Source of the DNA: a virus
Strand: one strand, 5' to 3'
IMG/VR virus record: IMGVR_UViG_3300043399_000057
Coordinates: 1-42,156 of that record
DNA length: 42,156 nucleotides
The position numbers were made by a program, and so were the translations under genes. Below the pieces are notes generated by a model. It made no database searches. It saw only the letters and a program-made list of their open reading frames with translations, and was not told where the DNA came from. Below, piece after piece: positions 15,053 to 22,564 of this stretch (positions are counted from its first letter, which is position 1; each line of letters begins with the position of its first letter).

Positions 15053-16630
15053 TCAAAAGTCTAAGGGGTCTGATTCTGGCTGTCCATCATCATAGAAACC
15101 GAATGGAGTCAATTCCTCTTCAATTGCCTGAATTTGCTTCTTATACATAATTTCTCTTAGGTTTATGTTATTTAGGTCTTTAAAATAACTGTTTGTAGAC
15201 AACCAGCTAAACAAGACTAAAGGCATAACCAAATCATCATGATAACCTTCATCTGCTTCATACGAACCTTTCTTTTCGATAAATGTCGAGATTTCAGATA
15301 TCGTGTCTGCGTCATTAATAATAAGTTTATTTTCTTCTACCATAGCTTTGAAGTTATGGCATCCGATTCGCTTGATTTTCTTGTCAGTGACAACACCAAG
15401 TTGTGTTTTACCGCCACCAAATCCACCAGAAACAACCTGTCCACCATTTGTTCTGGTAACCATCAAAATATTCTCATACTCTAATTCTTGATACAAAATA
15501 TGCGCCACCTGCTCAGAGATGTTAATCTCTAATAACACAAACGCTTCGTTGTAATCTTTACCAACTTTGTAGATTACGTTTGGATACAGCAGTGGACTGA
15601 TTTCGTTATTTCTGTACTTTGCAACAATTCTGTAAGGTGTTTCTGTTATGTCAATAACTTGGAAAGCTGAGTAGTCGCCACCAACACCTTTGGCAACGTC
15701 GGCTATCATACAGTAAGTGTGTCCAGCTTGTGGTTTCACATAGACATCTAGACCATCTTTACTATACTGAATAGTATCTACTGACATTCTAGCAATAACA
15801 TCGGCATTGACTAGGGTTAAACTAGAACCCAAGAATTTACACAAAACCTCTTGGTTATACTTGAGGTCGCCAAGCATGGCTTTTTGTTCGTTCGCCCATG
15901 CTTCATCTCGACCTGGAATTTCCCAGTAAGGAATGAATAGTGGGACAAAACCATTACGACCATTTTCTGCATCATTCCAAAACTTCCAAAAGTGGTTATA
16001 ACCTAGTGGAGTTGAACTCAATAGAATCTTGGTAGTTTGACCAGCAGAAATAGTTGGATATACTGATGTGAAGAATTCTTCAGCAACGTTGTTTGGAATA
16101 ATCGCAGCTTCGTCAACGTAAAGCATGTTAACAGACTTACCACGAATACCAGACTTACCAGTGGCAGCAGTGAATACCTTTGAACCGTTTTCTAGTTCAA
16201 TGTCACCTTTGTTCCAAGTAGTAACACCTTGTTGCATCCACTTTGGTAGTAACTCATACATTGTTTGGTAACGATCCAAAACTTCACGGGCAGCAGTAGC
16301 CTTGTTGGCTAGAATAGCAACAGTTTTGTTTGCTTGGAATAAGGTGTACCAAAGGATGTAAGCAGCAGAAGTAGTAGTTTTACCTTGCTGTCGCCCTTCC
16401 ATAAGAATAACGCGACGGTTATTGTGAATGATGTTTACTTTATTTTTCTGACAGTCGTACAGTTTGAATAACTTTAGACCGTGATCTAGAGTAACGATCT
16501 GGCAGTAGTTTTCAATAAAGTAAATCGGATCCTGAGAACACTTAATGTACTCTTGGATATTCTGTGGTGTAAACTCAACTGTAACGCCAGCCGCTTTAAG
16601 GTTAGCGTTACTATTATAAATCTCAGCCAT
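15053..16630 (-). CDS. 17: Large terminase subunit gp17
   Basis: 525 residues. The ATPase domain has Walker A EGRQQGKTTT (about 78-87) and Walker B MLYVDEAA (about 169-176), and a SSTPLG coupling motif follows. The nuclease domain has MIADVAKGVGGDYSAF and, near the end, GYHDDLVMPLVLF with its metal-binding Asp pair. gp17 pumps DNA into the prohead and cuts concatemers. It starts three bases after gp15 stops; the small terminase gene (gp16), which usually lies just before it, is absent there. Confidence 0.97.
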   Translation of the reverse strand: MAEIYNSNANLKAAGVTVEFTPQNIQEYIKCSQDPIYFIENYCQIVTLDHGLKLFKLYDCQKNKVNIIHNNRRVILMEGRQQGKTTTSAAYILWYTLFQANKTVAILANKATAAREVLDRYQTMYELLPKWMQQGVTTWNKGDIELENGSKVFTAATGKSGIRGKSVNMLYVDEAAIIPNNVAEEFFTSVYPTISAGQTTKILLSSTPLGYNHFWKFWNDAENGRNGFVPLFIPYWEIPGRDEAWANEQKAMLGDLKYNQEVLCKFLGSSLTLVNADVIARMSVDTIQYSKDGLDVYVKPQAGHTYCMIADVAKGVGGDYSAFQVIDITETPYRIVAKYRNNEISPLLYPNVIYKVGKDYNEAFVLLEINISEQVAHILYQELEYENILMVTRTNGGQVVSGGFGGGKTQLGVVTDKKIKRIGCHNFKAMVEENKLIINDADTISEISTFIEKKGSYEADEGYHDDLVMPLVLFSWLSTNSYFKDLNNINLREIMYKKQIQAIEEELTPFGFYDDGQPESDPLDF

Positions 16631-16633
16631 ATT

Positions 16634-17380
16634 TTAGAATGTGTCTTCCCAACTCTCGCTAGTTACTTGTGCTGTAGCTGGATCGCCAGTTGCAGTATAT
16701 GTTTGATTTGGATTAGTCAAGTCAGCATTATTACCGACATTCGCGTTGACTGTTTGAATAACTTCTTTGCTGCCAATTCCACCAAATATGTTGGTTTTCA
16801 TTTGGAATTGTAGAGTGTGTGTTACGAATCTACGTGTTTGAAAGTCACCATCATACTCATCGGATACGCTTACACTATTCAATATGATAGGAACATCTAA
16901 TTTAACGTTCATGTCTGGTACAGCATTGATAGTTAGTGTGTACTCTGGAGTGAATGTTGGGAGAATTTGTTCTAATATCTGTAGACCATCTTCTTGAGTC
17001 TTTGTCAAGATATACAAAGAAATATCAATGTTGTATGGCACTGGAGTATACAGAGTTGGTACTGAACCCAAACCACCACCACACTTGATTTGTTGCATAC
17101 GATTCATCTTACGAGTTGGATCATAAGAGTATCCATTGATCTCAAAAGACATCCTTGGTAGAGAAACGTATGTGTTGTTGTCTAGGTTTGGATCTGAATC
17201 TATTCTAACCAACCACTTTTCTTTTGGTGCATATGCAAGAGGAACTTGTAATCTTTGCACAGTCGCGCCAGTCACAGAGTCGCCTTGCTTTCTGTCGATA
17301 TAGATGTCACTGAACAGTCTACCGAATGCTACGATAGACTTTCTAATTATTCCGTGATAAAAAACATTACCGTTTAACAT
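16634..17380 (-). CDS. 15: Tail sheath stabiliser / tail completion protein gp15
   Basis: 248 residues (T4 gp15 272). The N-terminus reads MLNGNVFYHGIIRKSIVAFG, then FSDIYIDRK, VPLAYAPKEKWLVRI and LPRMSFEINGYSYDPTRKMN, all gp15 landmarks. It forms the ring ending the tail that binds the neck (gp13/14). The ATG overlaps the gp14 stop (TAATG). Confidence 0.94.
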   Translation of the reverse strand: MLNGNVFYHGIIRKSIVAFGRLFSDIYIDRKQGDSVTGATVQRLQVPLAYAPKEKWLVRIDSDPNLDNNTYVSLPRMSFEINGYSYDPTRKMNRMQQIKCGGGLGSVPTLYTPVPYNIDISLYILTKTQEDGLQILEQILPTFTPEYTLTINAVPDMNVKLDVPIILNSVSVSDEYDGDFQTRRFVTHTLQFQMKTNIFGGIGSKEVIQTVNANVGNNADLTNPNQTYTATGDPATAQVTSESWEDTF

Positions 17381-18036
17381 TAGGCAACCTCACCGAATGG
17401 GTTTGATTCATTGAACAATACATCAGCTGCTTGAGTTTTATATGCATTGTTATCGCCGTATGATTCTTGTACATCGATATCTGGTGCTTTGTCTACATCA
17501 AATGTTTTTAGATTTTCAAAGGCATCAACTTCAGCAACACCAGTATTAATAATCTCTGATGAGTACTGGAATAGTTCTACTTGCAATTTGTACACGTACA
17601 ACTTTCCTATTTGATAGAATGGATCTTGGTGTTTGACAAACTTGATCTCAAACAATCCCTTTGTCAGAGGAAAGAATATCAAATCACCTTCAGCTGGGCG
17701 ATTAGGTAGTATAGAAATGTTTTGTGACCCAACGACTTGCTCCCATCTACGGCGAGAGACTACAAGCGTTGCAGACTGTTCCATCATAAGACCAAACTTT
17801 TGAACGAATGCGCCTTGTCCATCAAAGTTGTCGATGTTTTCAAAATACATCTCTAGCGGAACAGCGTGTTCAAATTTACTTAATCTGTCTTCGCCAAGAA
17901 TTTCATCTTTTGATACCAGAGATCTTGGAATGTAAAGAACATCATTACCATACATCTTCAACGATTCGATGATGATATCCTCAATGAGATTTCTCTCATT
18001 GGTAGTGCCGTGTGAAAAGTATGGATTTGTTGCCAT
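17380..18036 (-). CDS. 14: Neck protein gp14
   Basis: 218 residues. MATNPYFSHGTTNERNLIED and IKMYG-like ESLKMYGNDVLYIPR at the start, then EHAVPLEMYFENIDNFDG and DLIFFPLTKGLFEIKFV, identify gp14, a head-completion/neck component joining head to tail. It is placed between gp13 and gp15 as in T4 (256 aa). It is coupled to gp15 by TAATG. Confidence 0.94.
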   Translation of the reverse strand: MATNPYFSHGTTNERNLIEDIIIESLKMYGNDVLYIPRSLVSKDEILGEDRLSKFEHAVPLEMYFENIDNFDGQGAFVQKFGLMMEQSATLVVSRRRWEQVVGSQNISILPNRPAEGDLIFFPLTKGLFEIKFVKHQDPFYQIGKLYVYKLQVELFQYSSEIINTGVAEVDAFENLKTFDVDKAPDIDVQESYGDNNAYKTQAADVLFNESNPFGEVA

Positions 18037-18038
18037 TA

Positions 18039-18776
18039 TTATCCCAAGAAAAAGTCTAGTGGAGCAGACTTGTTCATCAGATCGTCTTCTAAATCTTTGA
18101 TCTCTGTAACGGCTTCGTCGTACAACTTATCGCCGTCCAAGATAACACCGCCTGGAAGTTGAATTCCAGAAAACTTCTTAATGTTTATAGCCCACTGCTT
18201 TTTGAATAGTGCAGTTACGTAATGTTTTAACCAAGATTCATTCCACATCTTAGTGTATGTTGTTGGGTCTAGAGCGCGATAACATTCTACTACCACGTAT
18301 TGCCCTTCTTGCACATCTGATTCCCAATTCACATCCAACATCAATCTGCCTTGGATTCTATTGAAGCGATAAAGCGTTGCGCCATTCAGCTCCATATCCA
18401 ACAAAGACAAGTGACTCATAATAGTCTTGTAGTAGATGATAGAAGTTGATGTCAAGTCATATAAGTCGTGCAATCTCAGTTGGTACTGAACGTCGAATAG
18501 ACTCTTAGAAGAAGATGAGTGTGAGAAAGGAATAACACGAGTAACGCCATAAACTAAGTCTGGCATTGGAAGATATTGATTTGCGATATCTTCTGCAGTC
18601 ACTTGGTGTTTTAAATAAACCTTCTCAGAACCATCCCAGTGGTATTGTCTCCAGTGTTCGATAGCTTCGTCTATTCTGTCTTCTAACTGGACATTATCTA
18701 CGTTAATTTCGACAACAGGTGCACCCAGCGCTCTAAGCGCATATTCTTTTAGTTGTTCTCTAGTGCTTACCGCCAT
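18039..18776 (-). CDS. 13: Neck protein gp13
   Basis: 245 residues. MAVSTREQLKEYALRALGAP and IEINVDNVQLEDRIDEA-like segments, then HWRQYHWDGSEKVYLKH and PGGVILDGDKLYDEA, are gp13 signatures. gp13 binds the portal side of the neck and prevents DNA loss. First gene of the gp13-gp15 operon, with late boxes just upstream (18793-18807) and a CAGGAA ribosome site. Confidence 0.94.
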   Translation of the reverse strand: MAVSTREQLKEYALRALGAPVVEINVDNVQLEDRIDEAIEHWRQYHWDGSEKVYLKHQVTAEDIANQYLPMPDLVYGVTRVIPFSHSSSSKSLFDVQYQLRLHDLYDLTSTSIIYYKTIMSHLSLLDMELNGATLYRFNRIQGRLMLDVNWESDVQEGQYVVVECYRALDPTTYTKMWNESWLKHYVTALFKKQWAINIKKFSGIQLPGGVILDGDKLYDEAVTEIKDLEDDLMNKSAPLDFFLG

Positions 18777-18792
18777 GTTATTTTCCTGAGTG

Positions 18793-18807
18793 TTATTTAT
18801 TATTTAG
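18793..18807 (-). promoter_or_regulatory. Candidate tandem late promoter before gp13
   Basis: CTAAATAA (18800-18807) overlapping ATAAATAA (18793-18800) on the minus strand, reaching into the stop codon of the PP-loop gene, 17-31 bases before the gp13 ATG. Same tandem layout as before gp22. Confidence 0.5.
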
Positions 18808-19844
18808 TCATCAAGAACATTGTAGAAATCGTTTAGCAAGAACAGCCACTGTGGTCTATAGACGTTGAAGTTTGATATTTTCTTTTCTTTATTCCAAGCA
18901 TAGTGAGCTTCATCAAAATGCTCATCTAAAATCTGCCTCATCTGCCATCTATGAGTATTAGGGTTACCTTTGAATTTAGTGAATGGTTCTTTGGTTGTTA
19001 TAGCCCACTGTTGAAACTCATTCGTGTCGAAGAAAGGAACGACTCGTTTAGCGCGACTTTGCTCTGCCAGTATTCTATGTTCGTACACAGCGGTATACCA
19101 GTCTAAGTTAAAAATACAATACCATCTTAGGTCATTGACGGTTTCTAACTTTCTTGGAGAGTTCTTAATCATAGGTTCTAAGAAGTCTAACAACTCTTGA
19201 TCTATGTTACCTTGGATTCCCTCGTAGATAGTCTCTGGAGTACCCAGTGTGTGGTGAAACATAGCGTTAGGAACATTAGAAAAGAAATCATCTGTTGGAC
19301 CAAACAATTGATTGCCACACATACCACTAACAAAAATACAATCTGTTTGTTTATATGCAAATTGGCTATCTGTTGGGGTTTCTATATCATATTCAAATTC
19401 ATGTCGTAACCTTCTATCAAACAAGTCACCAGACTCGATTATAGAATTGTAAGTACCGTAGATTTTAACTTGACCCCTTGCAGCATACTTGTTTAACAAA
19501 AATAAAATAAAGGTGCTGTCGATTCCACCAGACCACATAACATAAATGTTTTTGTTTCTATCAACAAGTTCTTTCGCTCTTCGTTCGCAAACCTCGAAAA
19601 ATGACATAGAGAAATTGTCATCTCTCGCCAGCATCGGATGTGCCGATGCCTTTATGTTAAGATAGTGTGGAATACTCTGAGATCTATCATAGATCATATT
19701 GTGCTTGTTAAGCCCATGTTTATTGTAAGCGTTTAACAAGTCATCTGAATAATTATTGGCTAGAAATGGTAGAATCTTTTGTTTAGACTCTAGAATAATT
19801 CTAGGCACTTCGTGTGTGTTATAGTATAGAATCTCTGGTTTCAT
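18804..19844 (-). CDS. PP-loop ATPase, asparagine-synthase-like (no glutaminase domain)
   Basis: 346 residues from the ATG at 19844, which has an AGGA ribosome site. An in-frame ATG at 19892 would lie upstream of a terminator hairpin and is rejected. The PP-loop SGGIDST (about residues 105-111) is the AMP-forming N-type ATP-pyrophosphatase motif. FVSGMCGNQLFGP (about 171-183) matches the asparagine synthase SGEGADELFGG segment, but with Cys/Asn replacing the acidic pair. There is no Cys2 glutaminase domain. Such enzymes adenylate a carboxylate, as in asparagine synthase, lasso-peptide cyclase or beta-lactam synthetase. The substrate here is unknown. It sits between a TRAP-like binding protein and gp13 and has its own leader, so it may be a separate late unit. 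Confidence 0.8.
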   Translation of the reverse strand: MKPEILYYNTHEVPRIILESKQKILPFLANNYSDDLLNAYNKHGLNKHNMIYDRSQSIPHYLNIKASAHPMLARDDNFSMSFFEVCERRAKELVDRNKNIYVMWSGGIDSTFILFLLNKYAARGQVKIYGTYNSIIESGDLFDRRLRHEFEYDIETPTDSQFAYKQTDCIFVSGMCGNQLFGPTDDFFSNVPNAMFHHTLGTPETIYEGIQGNIDQELLDFLEPMIKNSPRKLETVNDLRWYCIFNLDWYTAVYEHRILAEQSRAKRVVPFFDTNEFQQWAITTKEPFTKFKGNPNTHRWQMRQILDEHFDEAHYAWNKEKKISNFNVYRPQWLFLLNDFYNVLDD

Positions 19845-19858
19845 AATATTCCTAAACG

Positions 19859-19881
19859 AAAAAGGGAGCCGAAGCTCCCTT
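19859..19881 (-). terminator. Intrinsic terminator after the TRAP-like gene
   Basis: An 8-bp perfect stem (19862-19869 with 19874-19881), UUCG tetraloop in the minus-strand RNA and a run of five U. It lies 18 bases after the TRAP-like stop and before the PP-loop gene start, so it ends the radical SAM operon. Confidence 0.88.
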
Positions 19882-19882
19882 G

Positions 19883-19890
19883 TATTTATC
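19883..19890 (-). promoter_or_regulatory. Candidate late promoter overlapping the terminator
   Basis: GATAAATA on the minus strand matches the T4 late box TATAAATA at seven of eight positions. A start six bases downstream would fall inside the first arm of the terminator, so transcripts from here could not form the full hairpin and would read on into the PP-loop gene. Confidence 0.4.
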
Positions 19891-19898
19891 ACTTCAGA

Positions 19899-20843
19899 TT
19901 AATGTAGTTGAATCTTTTCAACTAGACCTGTAGTAAAGTAGTCTGCAAACTTATCATAGACTGGTGCAGTAACTTGTTTAAAACGTGCTTCTTGTTCAAC
20001 AGTCATCTTAACAACTTCAACACCCTCAGCTTTACATTGAGCCAAGATGTTTGGGATGTCTGCAACAGATTCGCGACGTTCAGCGCGAGCAGCATTGAAC
20101 GCAGCAGTAGACAAGATCTCTTGAGTTTCAGCATCGAACTGTTTAAAGAAGTCTTGGTTGACGATGATAGATGTCAAGAACAAGCTGTGTGCTGTATCGT
20201 TAACAACTTTGAAAGACTTGTGTTGATCTAGTGGGAACACGCGAACGTAAGTGGATTCACCAGCTTCGATCAAACCTGCATCTGCTGCAGCGTTCATTTC
20301 TTCTAGAGCAATGTGTTCTTTTGGTTCAGCGCCTAACAACTTAAAAGTCTCTACAGCAACTGGAGAACGGCTAGTACGAACAGTACGACCTTGCCATGCT
20401 TCTACAGTATCAGCCTTAAAGTTAGCTGGAACAACACGGTATCCACCAGAGTAAGTGAAAGACATAGCGTGTGTGTTAGAATTCTTGGCAACACCAGCCA
20501 ATAGTTCAGTGCCAATCTCACCTTCTAGAACAGCATCCGCATGGGCGTGATCGCGGAACAAGAATGGTAGATCTAGAGCATGTAAGTCTTTGTTGTAGTC
20601 AGCTAACCAAGTAGTGTAGATATGGCTCATTTCGATAGTGCCATTATCGACCAACTTCATTAACGCATCTTTGGTGATCTTTTGACCGCCATTATACTTG
20701 TTTGTGTAGTCAGTCAAAGAAAGAACTTCGATGTCAAATGCACCGTTTGTTTTCTCGTTTACTTCTTTAGCGAAACGCTCTGCTACTTTTAAGAATAAGC
20801 CAATAGGCTCGTGAGCGATAACCCATTTTACGTGCTTAGTCAT
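19899..20843 (-). CDS. TRAP transporter DctP-type solute-binding protein without signal peptide
   Basis: 314 residues spanning the whole DctP-type fold. The N-terminus KWVIAHEPIGLFLKVAERFA is the first strand/helix of the mature domain; LDLPFLFRDHAHADAVLEG and WQGRTVRTSRSPVAVETFKL follow, then the family's Asn/Gly segment and a helical C-terminus. The Arg in RTSRSPV corresponds to the carboxylate-binding Arg of TRAP binding proteins. No signal peptide or lipobox is present, so the protein should stay in the cytoplasm or enter the virion. No TRAP membrane subunits are nearby. It overlaps the 103-aa gene by eight bases (AGGAGA ribosome site inside that gene), and a terminator follows. The ligand is unknown. 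Confidence 0.85.
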   Translation of the reverse strand: MTKHVKWVIAHEPIGLFLKVAERFAKEVNEKTNGAFDIEVLSLTDYTNKYNGGQKITKDALMKLVDNGTIEMSHIYTTWLADYNKDLHALDLPFLFRDHAHADAVLEGEIGTELLAGVAKNSNTHAMSFTYSGGYRVVPANFKADTVEAWQGRTVRTSRSPVAVETFKLLGAEPKEHIALEEMNAAADAGLIEAGESTYVRVFPLDQHKSFKVVNDTAHSLFLTSIIVNQDFFKQFDAETQEILSTAAFNAARAERRESVADIPNILAQCKAEGVEVVKMTVEQEARFKQVTAPVYDKFADYFTTGLVEKIQLH

Positions 20844-21147
20844 TTTTGCTTTCTCCTAGCTTTGTTGTGTCAAAGACCCACTTTTGCGTGTAGTCTTGGA
20901 AATTCATTATTCGTTTTATAACATAAACCTTTTTATTTATAAGTTCTTTCATAAATTCAGGTTCTGGTATCTCTTCTTTATTTATAAAAGAAGAAACTGG
21001 TATAACCGTATCTCGGTGCCCATATTTTTTGGTATTCGAGTCGTAGAAAAAGTAGTCTTTCATATAAAACCACTCTTCTCTACCGTCCCTGCCCATCTCT
21101 CTTGGGTATTGAGATATTTCAATCAGGTGTTGTTTTATAAAGCTCAT
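20836..21147 (-). CDS. Hypothetical 103-aa protein coupled to the radical SAM gene
   Basis: 103 residues, MSFIKQHLIEISQYPREMGR to KLGESKND, rich in Tyr, Phe, Lys and acidic residues and free of Cys. Its ATG overlaps the radical SAM stop (ATGA) and its stop region overlaps the start of the TRAP-like gene, so all three are coupled. It could be a helper or recognition subunit of the radical SAM enzyme, or a small virion protein; no motif settles this. It is not Cys-rich, so it does not look like a classical thioether precursor peptide. Confidence 0.75.
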   Translation of the reverse strand: MSFIKQHLIEISQYPREMGRDGREEWFYMKDYFFYDSNTKKYGHRDTVIPVSSFINKEEIPEPEFMKELINKKVYVIKRIMNFQDYTQKWVFDTTKLGESKND

Positions 21148-22526
21148 GCTGCAAGAATTGGAATAACTTTATTCTTTCTTTTAGTTTCTGGCTTACCATG
21201 AGTCCACCAATAGATATCTTTTCGGTCTTGTCTCAATGGACCATCGATGTACTCTGGGATACATCCTGTCATCTGCTCAAATGCAACGCTGAATGCCACG
21301 ATGTTATCGCTAAATGCGTTATTACAAGAGATCTCCCACAAGTCGCCAGTCAAGAACATACAAGCACCTTTACAGATATGAACTACTGGGCACTTTGGAC
21401 ACTCTTCGCGTTCACTTAGATGCGTAGAAGTTTTTAGGTTGACATTGTTAAGATCTGATACATTACCAACTAGATGAGAAATACCAGATGGGTTTGTAGA
21501 AACAGCGCTGACATTCTGGCAGGTCAAAACATTACCATTTAAGTCTACTGCGATATTTTCTTTCTTGTCCATACCACACTTTTGTGTGACTGAGTCTAGT
21601 CTAACACCTGTAGCAACGGACTTGATAAAATCAGTCACTTTGTCGTGAGAAGTGATAAACTTGGTTACTTTACCCGTGCGATACTCACTCAATGAAAGGT
21701 TTCTAAACTGAACTTCTTGTTCTTCATCCAACAAGGAATTTTGAGCACCACCTTCATCGTATGCATCTACGAACGTGCCTTCTCCGATAACCAAGTGTTG
21801 TGTATACTCATGACTAATATTTTCAGAAATAAATTTAATGAAATATTCTTCAATAGAAGCTCGGCTAATGTTCTTAGCATTGATCATTGCATTGAAGCTA
21901 AACTTACCTTTGGGAGCAAACTTTTTGTAAGTTTGAATAATAGCTTCTTTAGATTCTGGGTCTTGTAGTGGGTCTGGACCTCTGACAAACTGCCCTGGAC
22001 CATCGTGTGAAACTGAAATAGAAAAGTTATACTTGTCTAACCATAAAATCTTTTCTTGGTCCAACAAACTGCCGTTAGTTATAACTGAAAATTCAACTTC
22101 AGGGTATTTTTTGAAAATCTCTTCAACCAGTGGTTTCATAGTTTTCCAATACACAAATGGCTCACCACCCCACAACTCTATTCTAGTGCCTTTACCAGAA
22201 CCATCTGGTCCACCATCGAACCATGTCTTCATGTTATTGACAAATGGAGATACGTCTTCTGGGTTTGTTGAATCTGCATGAGGTACAAATCTTTGATTGC
22301 AGTATTCGCATGAAAAGTTGCAAGAAAGACCAAGTTGGATTTTGATGATCTTTAGATCACCTTTACCTGACACGATTTTAGCAACTTGTTTGGTTGGTGT
22401 GGTAACAGAGTCTAGAAAAATATTCTCACCGCTGTGATCAGAGATAATGTTTACCTCAGTATCGTATGAGAACTTTTTGTGTTTTTGATCGCTGGGATCC
22501 CATGCTTTAATTTCAAATATAGCCAT
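21144..22526 (-). CDS. Radical SAM enzyme with SPASM-type C-terminus
   Basis: 460 residues. The 4Fe-4S motif CNFSCEYC (Cys69, Cys73, Cys76) follows QLGLS, and ELWGGEP (117-123) is the SAM-binding glycine motif. The C-terminal third has Cys317, then AVDLNGNVLTC (Cys336), and a cluster CPKC...C...C (Cys376, 379, 385, 389) plus Cys401, the SPASM auxiliary-cluster arrangement found in peptide- and protein-modifying enzymes such as anSME, PqqE and RiPP maturases. It would act in the cytoplasm on a peptide or protein side chain. It lies behind a fibre gene whose C-terminus is Cys-rich, which suggests but does not prove the substrate. A hairpin separates it from the upstream gene; a GGAA ribosome site is present. 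Confidence 0.9.
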   Translation of the reverse strand: MAIFEIKAWDPSDQKHKKFSYDTEVNIISDHSGENIFLDSVTTPTKQVAKIVSGKGDLKIIKIQLGLSCNFSCEYCNQRFVPHADSTNPEDVSPFVNNMKTWFDGGPDGSGKGTRIELWGGEPFVYWKTMKPLVEEIFKKYPEVEFSVITNGSLLDQEKILWLDKYNFSISVSHDGPGQFVRGPDPLQDPESKEAIIQTYKKFAPKGKFSFNAMINAKNISRASIEEYFIKFISENISHEYTQHLVIGEGTFVDAYDEGGAQNSLLDEEQEVQFRNLSLSEYRTGKVTKFITSHDKVTDFIKSVATGVRLDSVTQKCGMDKKENIAVDLNGNVLTCQNVSAVSTNPSGISHLVGNVSDLNNVNLKTSTHLSEREECPKCPVVHICKGACMFLTGDLWEISCNNAFSDNIVAFSVAFEQMTGCIPEYIDGPLRQDRKDIYWWTHGKPETKRKNKVIPILAA

Positions 22527-22542
22527 ATCTATTCCATGTTAT

Positions 22543-22562
22543 AAGGGGTCATAAGACCCCTT
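22543..22562 (-). terminator. Hairpin between the 325-aa gene and the radical SAM gene
   Basis: A perfect 8-bp stem (22543-22550 with 22555-22562, arms AAGGGGTC and GACCCCTT in the minus strand) with a TTAT loop, three bases after the upstream stop. It lacks a U-tract, so it may be a weak terminator, an attenuator or an mRNA-stabilising hairpin that lowers radical SAM expression relative to the fibre. Confidence 0.6.
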
Positions 22563-22564
22563 GT

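Noticed and set aside
19845-19892. Longer PP-loop protein start at 19892
   Set aside because: It would translate through an intrinsic terminator hairpin; the ATG at 19844 has a ribosome site.
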